This document shows, piece by piece, positions 45,934 through 55,214 of a DNA stretch of 64,000 nt. The notes beneath the pieces were generated by a model. It did not search any database and was not told the origin of the DNA. It was given only the letters and a program-made list of their open reading frames with translations. The position numbers were made by a program, and so were the translations under genes. Source of the DNA: Deinococcus multiflagellatus (GTDB lineage Bacteria; Deinococcota; Deinococci; Deinococcales; Deinococcaceae). Location of the stretch: positions 354,525 to 418,524 of the forward strand of contig NZ_JAIQXV010000003.1 of NCBI RefSeq assembly GCF_020166415.1. Direction: 5' to 3'. Numbering within the stretch: position 1 is the first letter of the stretch; the number at the start of each line of letters is the position of its first letter.

Positions 45934-45941
<8 letters not shown>
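45516..45941 (-). CDS. dgkA: diacylglycerol kinase
   Basis: DgkA-type integral membrane kinase (undecaprenol or diacylglycerol kinase), 141 aa with three helices after a proline/arginine-rich extension. The catalytic segment LELLNTALEALVDLASPEVH followed by ARIAKDTAAAAVLL is diagnostic. It starts at GTG 45941, overlapping the ybeY stop by 8 nt. The order phoH-ybeY-dgkA is a common bacterial linkage. Confidence 0.93.
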
Positions 45942-46401
<460 letters not shown>

Positions 46402-46408
46402 AGGCGCC

Positions 46409-46414
46409 AGTGTA
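46409..46414 (-). promoter_or_regulatory. leaderless-type -10 box, ybeY-dgkA
   Basis: TACACT on the minus strand, 7 nt before GTG 46401; lets ybeY-dgkA be transcribed apart from phoH. Confidence 0.55.
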
Positions 46415-46562
46415 CGGCAAGGAAGAAAGCTGGGGTGGGCGGCAGAAAAGAGGCTCAGTCTGCTGGGGTGCCTCGGCCGGAGGGCAGCAACTTGGTGACG
46501 CTCCCGGCACACTCCGGCATAAGCGTCATTGGGGTGCGTCCAGGCCCCCAACAAAGGCAGGA

Positions 46563-46587
46563 CCCCGGCGCAACGCAGCAACCGGGG
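46563..46587 (-). terminator. hairpin after phoH
   Basis: CCCCGG / CCGGGG around a 13-nt loop, 30 nt beyond the phoH stop; no T-run, so termination is uncertain. Confidence 0.4.
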
Positions 46588-46592
46588 CCCCT

Positions 46593-46620
46593 CCATCAAC
46601 GATCAACCGTCACCCTTTAA
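46593..46620. repeat. one-sided heptad tract at the phoH stop
   Basis: CCATCAA, CGATCAA, CCGTCAC, CCTTTAA in 7-bp register, the same dialect as the metH insertions 40 kb away. The TAA stop of phoH (minus strand) lies in the last unit. Confidence 0.8.
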
Positions 46621-48746
46621 CGCACTGGATCGCCTTCCGCCTCCGGAATGCTGGCAAATTCGCCCCGGCGCGCGGCGCGTTTGTCTTCCTCGGCGTCCTC
46701 GGCGGCTTCGTAGGCCTTGATGATCCGGCCCACCAGGGGGTGGCGCACCACGTCGACCTCGGTGAATTCGTGCCACGCGATGCCCTCAATGCGGCTGAGC
46801 ACCCGCTTGGCCACCGCCAGACCACTGGTGATGTGGCGGGGCAGGTCAATCTGGGTCACGTCGCCCGTGACCACGACCTTGCTGGAAAAGCCCATACGGG
46901 TGAGGAACATCTTCATCTGCTCGCCCGTGGTGTTCTGGGCTTCGTCGAGAATGATAAAGGCGTCGTTGAGCGTGTTGTGCGTCACGACAAAGTGCTCGGT
47001 GACGTACAGCGCGTCCTCGGCGGCCACCCGGATGCACTGCATGGGCGCGCGCCCCACCTTCTCTATGGCTGTGATAAAGCGCATCGGGCGGCCACCGCCG
47101 TGTTCGGCGTAGCGGTCGGCCTTGCGCTTCAGGCGGAAGGGGGCCACGCCGGCGGGCAGGCGGATGTCCAGCACATGGGCATCGTGGCGGTAGGCCACAG
47201 GGCGCCCATCCGCCAGCCCCGGGGTGCGGCCTTCGGCGGCCCGCACCCGGCGGTGGACCACGCCACCCAGCGACTGCACCAGTTCGGTCACGTCGTCGGC
47301 CAGCTGGGCCGAGGTGGTGGTGTACTGCACCCGGCAGGAGCGGCCCGCCTGCGTCACCGGGCCGCCATCCGTGTCCAGCAGGCCCTGCAGCACCGCCAGG
47401 CGGATGGCCGGCGCATTGTGCTTGTACACGGCGGGCACGAATTTCTGCGCCGAGGTCTTGCCGTCCAGCCCCAGGGTGCGCAGGGCGGTGGTCACGGGGT
47501 TGGCGATGCGCTGCCCACCGCGCCCGCCGGCCGTATGCCGCACGGTGTAGTCGTAGCGGTCTTTGTGCGCCAGGGCCAGCACGGGTTCGGGGGCCTGGTC
47601 GTTCAGGGCCACTTCCAGGGCCTGCACCAGTTCGGGGTCGGCGCTGGAAAAACCGGGTGTGGTGGCGCAGGTCGTGCAGCCGTCCCCCAGCAGCAGGCCC
47701 AGGGCGTAAGGCTCCAGCGGCACGGGCTGTTCGGGGAACGAGGCCGGGCCGCTCAGCAGGGGAATTTCGTAGCGGTGCTGGTGGGCCGTCTTCAGGTTGC
47801 CCATCATCTCGCGCGTTTCCAGCACGCGCCCGGGGCGGCCCCGCCGCTTGTCCGAGGGCGTGTGGACCGTCCACAGGTGTTCCTCGCAGCACTCCACGCT
47901 GACCCCATCGCTGAAGGTCACGCGGTACACGTCCTTGTCGCCCTGGGGATAGATGCCCACCACGCGCGTGGGGCGCCCGTCTGAGCCGATGACATGGTCG
48001 CCCACTTCCAGACTGCCCATCTCGCGCCAGCCCAAAGGCGTGAGCACCTGGCTGGTCAGCGGCTGCGCCCGGCCACGCATAAAGGCCAGCGGCGCAATCT
48101 CAATGACCCCGCTCGTCAGGTAGGACTCGAACTTTTCCTGGTCCAGCATGTCCTGCAGGGCGTCGTACAGCGGGCGCAGGTAGGGGTCAATCTTGGCCTG
48201 CAGGTCGCCGGGCAAGAAGCCCAGTTTCTCGCCGGCCTCCACCGCCGGGCGCGTGAGGATAATGCGCTTGACCTTCTTGGCCTTCAGGGCCTGCACCGCC
48301 ATGGCCACCGCCATGTAGGTCTTGCCGGTCCCGGCCGGGCCCACCCCGAAGGTGATGTCGCTCTTGTCAATGCTTTCCAGGTACAGCTTCTGCCCGGGTG
48401 TTTTGGGCTTCAGGCCGCGCGGCAGGCTCAGGCCGCTGACCTGGGTTTCCTGGGCGAGGCTGCGGCCCTCGCCACTTAGGCGGGCGGCGCGCAGCAGGCT
48501 GTCGGGGGTCAATTCGCCCCCCGAGCGCACCACGTCCAGCGCGTCGCGCACAAGGCGTTCGCCCTGCTGCACATCGGCGTCGTCGCCCGTAATGGTCACG
48601 GTTTCGCCGCGCGCCACCAGTTTGGCCTTGGTGAGTTCGCGCATGCGGCGCAGGTTGGCGTCGTTGGGGCCCAGCAGCGCGTAGGCCTCGCGGGGGCTTT
48701 CCAGGGTAATGGTGGCGGTGGCGCCGCCTTGGGGCTGCTGCGTCAA
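46617..48746 (-). CDS. PhoH-family ATPase interrupted by an intein
   Basis: A 709-aa precursor. Residues 1-226 and 592-709 together form a normal 344-aa PhoH1-type ATPase: an N-terminal KH-like region (EAYALLGPNDANLRRMRELT), Walker A GPAGTGKTYMAVA (136-148), then after the intein Walker B AFIILDEAQNTT and sensor MFLTRMGFSSKVVVTGD. The intein splits FMRGR from TLNDAFIILDEAQ. The TTG start follows GGAG by 5 nt. PhoH is thought to act on RNA together with YbeY, whose gene is next. Confidence 0.95.
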   Translation of the reverse strand: MTQQPQGGATATITLESPREAYALLGPNDANLRRMRELTKAKLVARGETVTITGDDADVQQGERLVRDALDVVRSGGELTPDSLLRAARLSGEGRSLAQETQVSGLSLPRGLKPKTPGQKLYLESIDKSDITFGVGPAGTGKTYMAVAMAVQALKAKKVKRIILTRPAVEAGEKLGFLPGDLQAKIDPYLRPLYDALQDMLDQEKFESYLTSGVIEIAPLAFMRGRAQPLTSQVLTPLGWREMGSLEVGDHVIGSDGRPTRVVGIYPQGDKDVYRVTFSDGVSVECCEEHLWTVHTPSDKRRGRPGRVLETREMMGNLKTAHQHRYEIPLLSGPASFPEQPVPLEPYALGLLLGDGCTTCATTPGFSSADPELVQALEVALNDQAPEPVLALAHKDRYDYTVRHTAGGRGGQRIANPVTTALRTLGLDGKTSAQKFVPAVYKHNAPAIRLAVLQGLLDTDGGPVTQAGRSCRVQYTTTSAQLADDVTELVQSLGGVVHRRVRAAEGRTPGLADGRPVAYRHDAHVLDIRLPAGVAPFRLKRKADRYAEHGGGRPMRFITAIEKVGRAPMQCIRVAAEDALYVTEHFVVTHNTLNDAFIILDEAQNTTGEQMKMFLTRMGFSSKVVVTGDVTQIDLPRHITSGLAVAKRVLSRIEGIAWHEFTEVDVVRHPLVGRIIKAYEAAEDAEEDKRAARRGEFASIPEAEGDPVR
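46974..48068 (-). other. class 3-type intein with LAGLIDADG endonuclease domain
   Basis: Residues 227-591 of the PhoH precursor (365 aa). It begins with Ala (AQPLTSQVLTPLGWREMGSL), lacking the usual Cys/Ser1. It carries the WCT set of class 3 inteins: Trp in block B (EEHLWTVH), Cys in block F (MQCIRVAAEDALYVTEHF) and Thr in block G (VVTHN). The +1 residue is Thr. Two dodecapeptide motifs, YALGLLLGDGCTT and LQGLLDTDGGP, indicate an intact homing endonuclease. The insertion site lies just before Walker B of a P-loop ATPase. Confidence 0.9.
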
Positions 48747-48962
48747 ATGATCTCCAGTCGTGCCAAAGCACAGCCCTTCCCCGCCGTGCTCGTGGGGAAG
48801 GGAAGAGGGGCGTGGGGCATCAAGGGTCGGCTCTCATTCTGAGAAAGCCCCCGGGGGGCTGACGTGTGCGGGTGCACAATTGGCCGCCAAATGCGCCAGA
48901 TGAAGTATTCCTCTGCGCCGCTTGGCGCAGAGGGCAAAGGGCCGCTGCCGGCCCCAGGTGAG

Positions 48963-48968
48963 TAGACT
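48963..48968 (+). promoter_or_regulatory. leaderless-type -10 box, aroE operon
   Basis: TAGACT, 6 nt before GTG 48975. Confidence 0.55.
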
Positions 48969-48974
48969 GGGCGC

Positions 48975-49835
48975 GTGAACGTGCCGGACGCCGCCGCCCC
49001 TTTGCACGCCTACCTGTTTGCTGACCCCGCCGCCCATTCGCTCTCGCCCCGGATGCACGCCGCTGCCTTCCACGCGGCGGGGCTGGGCGGCACCTACGAG
49101 GCCCGGCGGGTCCCGGCGGCCGAGTTGGGCGCGGCCTTGGCCTCGCTGCGGGCCCCGGGCGTGCTGGGGGCCAACCTCAGCCTGCCGCACAAGGAAGCGG
49201 CGCTGCCCCTGCTGGACGACCTGAGCGCGGCGGCGCGGGCCATTGGCGCGGTGAACACGGTGGTGCACCGCGACGGGCGCCTGCACGGCGACAACACCGA
49301 CGCCCCAGGGCTGCTGGCCGCACTGGACGACGCGGGCTTTGACTGGACACCGGGCGCGCAGGCAGTGGTGCTGGGGGCGGGCGGCGCGGCGCGGGCAGCG
49401 GTGTATGCGGCCCTGGTGCTGGGCGAACAGAAGGTCTGGGTGGTGAACCGCACCCCGGCGCGGGCCCAGGCGCTGGCCCAGAGCTTTCCGGCGCCTGACC
49501 GCCCGGTGGCCGCCGCCCCCGCCGCCGACGTGCCCTGGGCCGAGATCTCGCTGGTGATCAACGCCAGCAGCGCGGGCCTGGACGCCCCGGACCAGACGCC
49601 GCTGGACGCCGCCTTTCTGGCCCGGCTGCCCGCTCACGCCCTGGTGTACGACATGGTGTACAAGCCCCGCGATACCCGCCTGATGCGCGACGCCCGCGCC
49701 CTGGGCCTGAAAGCCGAAAACGGCCTGGGCATGCTGGCCCACCAGGCGCGGCTGGCTTTTGCGCAGTGGACGGGGGCCGAGGTGCCCGTGTCGGTCTTTG
49801 TGGAGGCCCTGGGCGCGGACGGAGTGCCGGCATGA
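48975..49835 (+). CDS. aroE: shikimate dehydrogenase
   Basis: NADPH-dependent reduction of 3-dehydroshikimate in aromatic amino-acid synthesis, 286 aa. Motifs are the substrate-binding ADPAAHSLSPRMH, the catalytic Lys in NLSLPHKEAALPLLD, Asp in DNTDAPGLL, cofactor motif VLGAGGAARA, NRTPARA, and C-terminal NGLGMLAHQA with the conserved Gln. It opens an operon with two sensor kinases (ATGA overlap at 49832), an unusual partner set. Confidence 0.96.
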   Translation: MNVPDAAAPLHAYLFADPAAHSLSPRMHAAAFHAAGLGGTYEARRVPAAELGAALASLRAPGVLGANLSLPHKEAALPLLDDLSAAARAIGAVNTVVHRDGRLHGDNTDAPGLLAALDDAGFDWTPGAQAVVLGAGGAARAAVYAALVLGEQKVWVVNRTPARAQALAQSFPAPDRPVAAAPAADVPWAEISLVINASSAGLDAPDQTPLDAAFLARLPAHALVYDMVYKPRDTRLMRDARALGLKAENGLGMLAHQARLAFAQWTGAEVPVSVFVEALGADGVPA

Positions 49836-52800
49836 ACGCCCTGCGCCGCGCCTCGGCCCCAGTGATGGTCATGGCGCTGGTGTTGATCCTGACCATGGTG
49901 ATGGCGCTGGTGACGTGGGTGTTTACCCGCGAGCAGCAGCGCAGCCGCTTTGAGCGCGAAACGGATGTCTACACCCAGGCCCTGCGTGACCGCGTGCTGG
50001 TCTATGAGCGGCTGCTCGAAGCCACCCGCGCCGACTGGCAGGCCCGTGGGCGGCCGGTCAGCGAAGCGGTGTTCGCCCGCTACGTGCAGGGTGTGGACCT
50101 GCCGGGGCGCTACCCCGGGGTGCAGGCGGTGGGCTACGCGGCGTGGGTGCCGGTGGGGGCCACCGGCGCGCTGCAGGCGCAGTTGCAGGCGGCCGGGGCG
50201 CCCGACGCCCGGGTGCGCCCCGCCCAGACGGCGCAGGCCAACCGGGCGGTGATTGCGCTGATCGGGCCGTCGAATGCCCAGAACCTCGCGGCGCTGGGCT
50301 ACGACATGTACAGCGAGCCGGTGCGCCGCGCGGGCTTTGACGGCGCGCGGGCCCAGGGCCGCGCCCAGGCCACGGCCGTGGCGCAACTCGTGCAGCGCGA
50401 CGAGCAGGGCCGGCGGCTGCGCGGCTTTCTGATCATGCTGCCGGTGTGGCGCGACCCCGAGCGGCGCGCCGACTTGCAGGGGTTTTTGTACGTGGCGGTG
50501 CGCGCAGACCGCTTCTTGCAGGACCTCACCCCACTGCAGGGCGGGCGCCTGCTGGTGGACGTGCGCCTCGCCGGACAGCCGCTGAGCGCCGCGCCCCCGG
50601 ACCTGCGCGGCCAGAGCTTCCGCGCCCGGAACACGCAGGCGCTGGTGGGCCAGAACTGGGAAATGCGCTTTGGGGCTGGGCCGGGGTTCGGGCGCGATCT
50701 GGCGGCTTTTATTCCGGCCCTGGTGGCGCTGACGGGGTTTCTCATTGCCGGGTGTTCCTTTCTGCTGGTCAAGGCGCAGGTGGACGCCCGCGCCCGCGCC
50801 GAGGGCCTGAATGTCTCGCTGGCCCAGGCCCGCGTCCGCCAGGAGCAGGCCCGCGCCGAGTTCGAGGCCATCTTTCATGCCATGCAGGACGCGGCGGCCT
50901 TTACCGACACCGAGGGCCGCATCCGCATGGTGAACCCGGCCCTCAGTGCCCAGTTCGGCGTGTCGGCCGACACCTTGGCGGGCCAGCGGCTCTCGGCGCT
51001 GCATGCCGACCGGCGCCTGGACAGCCGCGCCACCTTTCAGGCGCTGACCACCCCCTACGTGCGGGGGGACGGCACGCAGTTTTACGGCGAAACCCAGCGC
51101 TCTGAGGTGCGTGACCCCGGCGGCGAGCGCCTGGGCCTGCTGGAAGTGATCCGCGACGTGACAGACCGCGTGGCGGCCGAGCGCGCCCTGCAGGCCGAGG
51201 AGCGGCGCTCGCGCAGCGTGCTCAACGCCATTCCGCATATCGTGCGCGTGAGTGAACCCAGCGGCGAGGTGAGTTTTGTCAACCAGCAGCACCTCAGTGC
51301 CCTGGGGGCGGGCGACCTGGGCGAGCACCTGCACCCCGAGGACCGCGCCCCCTACACCGAGATGTGGCGCGGGGCGGTGGCCAGCGAACAGGGCGCGCAA
51401 ACCGAGGCCCGGCTGCGCCTGCCGGGCGGTGAGCGCTGGTTTGTGCTGAAGGTGGCGCCCATTTCGGATGACGGCGGGCGGGTGACCGGCTGGGTGACCA
51501 CCGCCACCGACATCCACGACCGCCTGCAGGCCGAGCGCCTCGCGCAGCGCAACGAGGAGCGTTACCGGGGCGTGATTGAGGGCATGCCGCAGATCGTGTG
51601 GCTGGCCGACCCTTCCGGGCAGGCGCTGTACTTCAACCGCCAGTGGAACGCCTACGTGGGCGAGGCGCAGGCCGACGCCGGCTTTGTGCAGTTGCTGCAC
51701 CCTGATGACCGCGAGGACTACGCCCGGCGCTGGGCCACCGCGCTGCGCGCCGCGCGGCCGTTTGAAGCTGAACACCGCCTGCGCGGCGAGGGCGGCACCT
51801 ACCGCACCTTTGTCACGCGCGGCCTGCCGGTGCGGGGCGCCGAGGGCCGCGTGATCGAGTGGGTGGGTACCAGCACCGATGTGGACGACTCGGTGTATGC
51901 CGAGAACGCCGCGCGGCTGCTGGCCGACGTGACCGAGCAGCTCACCGCCCGCAGCGAGGAAGGCGCGCAGCTGCCCACCGACCGCTACCGCGCGGCCCTC
52001 ACGCGCCTGGGCCGCTTTGTGGACAGCGGCGCCCTGTGGACCGTGCGCCCCACCCGGTTGCTGGCGGCGTCCTCGTCGGGGGCGATGTGGCTGTCGCCCG
52101 CCTTTGAGGCGTTTGCGGCCCAGGCCACCGAGCAGGTGCTGGCCACCGAAGACCCGCTGTTTACCGACCGCGACCCGGCGCTGCTGCGGGCCGGCGCCAC
52201 GGGCGCGCTGTTCTATCCCCTCATGGGGCGCGGCGGGCAGCTTGAAGGCGTGCTGGGGCTGCTGTACCGCCAGCCCATCACGAACCGCGACTCGGATCTG
52301 GCCCAGGAACTCGCGCAGCGCTTTGGCTCGGCCCTCAGCAATGACCGCCTGCAGGAACGGGTGCTTGCGGCGCAGGCGGACCTGCAGCAGCTCAACCAGT
52401 CCCTTGAAGAGCGCGTGGCCCAGCGCACCCTGGAACTGGAGGCGGCCAACCGCGAACTTGAAGCCTTCAGTTACTCGGTCAGCCACGACCTGCGCACGCC
52501 GCTGCGGCACATCGTGGGCTTTGCCGACCTGCTCACCAAGGAGGTGGGTGAGGGCCTGAGCCCCAAGGGCGGGCGCTACCTGGGCGTGATCCGCGAGTCG
52601 GCCGGGCGCATGAGCCAGCTGATTGACGACCTGCTGAGTTTCTCCCGCATGGGCCGTCAGGAGTTGCGCCGCGTGCCGGTGAACCTGCGCGACCTCGTGC
52701 TGGGCAGCTGGAAGGCCCTGGAGCCTGACCGCCAGGGCCGCGAGGTGGTCCTGGACGTGCCCGGCGTGATGCCCGTGGTGCACGGCGACGAGGCGCTGCT

Positions 52801-53127
52801 GGAGCTGGTCTTTACCAACCTGCTGTCCAACGCCCTGAAATACACCCGGGGCCGCGACGTGGCGCGCATCTGGGTCTCGGCCCAGACGCAGGGCGACCAG
52901 GTGACCATTGCGGTCCGTGACAACGGCGTGGGCTTCGATCCCCGCTACGTGGATAAACTGTTTGGCGTGTTCCAACGTCTGCACCGCGCCGAAGAATTTG
53001 AGGGCATTGGCATTGGCCTGGCCAATGTGCGCCGCATCGTCACGCGCCACGGCGGCACCGTGAGCGCCGACGCCCAGCCCGGCGAGGGGGCCACCTTCAC
53101 CGTCACCCTGCCCCTGGGGGCGGGCGC

Positions 53128-53131
<4 letters not shown>
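49832..53131 (+). CDS. CHASE-PAS sensor histidine kinase
   Basis: A 1099-aa membrane sensor. Helix 1 (MVMALVLILTMVMALVTW) and helix 2 (FIPALVALTGFLIAGCSFLL, near 295) enclose an extracytoplasmic CHASE domain (VQGVDLPGRYPGVQAVGYA is typical). Then come PAS domains from about 350 (EFEAIFHAMQDAAAFTDTEG; NEERYRGVIEGMPQIVWLAD), a GAF-like segment, HisKA with His885 (YSVSHDLRTPLRHI) and HATPase (FTNLLSNALKYT, VRDNGVGFDP, GIGIGLANVRRI). It probably phosphorylates a separate regulator. It overlaps aroE and the next kinase by ATGA. The signal is unknown. Confidence 0.93.
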
Positions 53132-54417
<1,286 letters not shown>

Positions 54418-54420
54418 GGC

Positions 54421-54843
54421 ATGAAAAAGACCCTGAACGTGACCTGGCTGGGCGAGCAGCGCTACCTGGGCGTGAGCGAGAGCGGCCACCAGCTCCTGAT
54501 TGACAACAGCGCCGTGAAGGTGGGGGTTTCGCCCATGGAGGCGCTGCTGGGTGCCCTGGCCACCTGCACCGCCTACGATGTGGTGGAGATCATGCAAAAG
54601 CGCCGCACGCCGCTGTCGCGCTACCGCATTGAGGTTGAAGGCGAGCGCGCCGAGACCACCCCGAAGCGCTACACGCACATCACCGTGCGCCACATCGCCA
54701 GCGGCCCCGGCATTACAGAAGAGGCCCTGCACCGCGCCGCGCACCTCAGCCATGAGAAATACTGCTCGGTGGCCGCCTCCATGAACAGCGAGATCGTGGT
54801 GGAAACGCGCGTGGAGACGGAGGAGACCGCCCCCCCCGCCTGA
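54421..54843 (+). CDS. OsmC-family peroxiredoxin-like protein
   Basis: A 140-aa OsmC/YhfA-type protein with both redox cysteines, one in GALATCTAYDVVEIM (near 51) and one in HEKYCSVAASMNS (near 119). Members reduce organic hydroperoxides. TAGCGT lies 5 nt before the ATG, inside the end of the preceding kinase gene, so it could have its own leaderless promoter as well as read-through from the operon. Confidence 0.93.
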   Translation: MKKTLNVTWLGEQRYLGVSESGHQLLIDNSAVKVGVSPMEALLGALATCTAYDVVEIMQKRRTPLSRYRIEVEGERAETTPKRYTHITVRHIASGPGITEEALHRAAHLSHEKYCSVAASMNSEIVVETRVETEETAPPA

Positions 54844-55214
54844 GAGCGGTCCTCCGTTCCGCCAAGGGAAGGAAAGCGCCCCTCAGCGCCACGCCAACCG
54901 CTGTCTGTGGCGGTCACTCGCTGCGCTCGCCCCAGATGACTTGAAAGGTTCGCCCTTCAGGTCATCTGGGGACCGCTATGAGCGAAAAGTGGTGGGGAAA
55001 GAGAGCGGCCGGCCAGCGCCAGCAATTGGCAGTGCCCTGCCGTGGCCCCTGGGCAAGCCTGGCCGCCGCTGTACCTTGTGCGGGCTCGCCCAGGGCTTGC
55101 CTGTGCACCAGGCTCACCCACGGCGACAGGCGCGGTACGACTTTGTGACTGACCGCACAGTACACTGGAGGTCCCGGTGGCCGGTGTCTGTGCGCCTCAC
55201 CAGGGAAAGCCTCC
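54844..55214. other. intergenic control region upstream of the LAL/BTAD regulator
   Basis: 370 bp without a gene. It contains a 16-bp inverted repeat (separate entry) and, at about 55153-55158, TACACT, a possible -10 for the regulator with a leader of about 50 nt that carries GGGAAAG as ribosome-binding site. Confidence 0.5.
54930..54971. promoter_or_regulatory. 16-bp inverted repeat
   Basis: CCCCAGATGACTTGAA and TTCAGGTCATCTGGGG pair at 15 of 16 positions around a 10-nt loop. A GCGGTC/GACCGC pair flanks it further out. There is no T-run; it may be a factor-binding site or a strong RNA hairpin between osmC and the regulator gene. Confidence 0.6.

Noticed and set aside
46617..48746. PhoH as a disrupted or frameshifted gene
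   Set aside because: The 365-residue interruption is in frame, has intein splicing motifs at both ends and LAGLIDADG motifs inside, so it is an intein.
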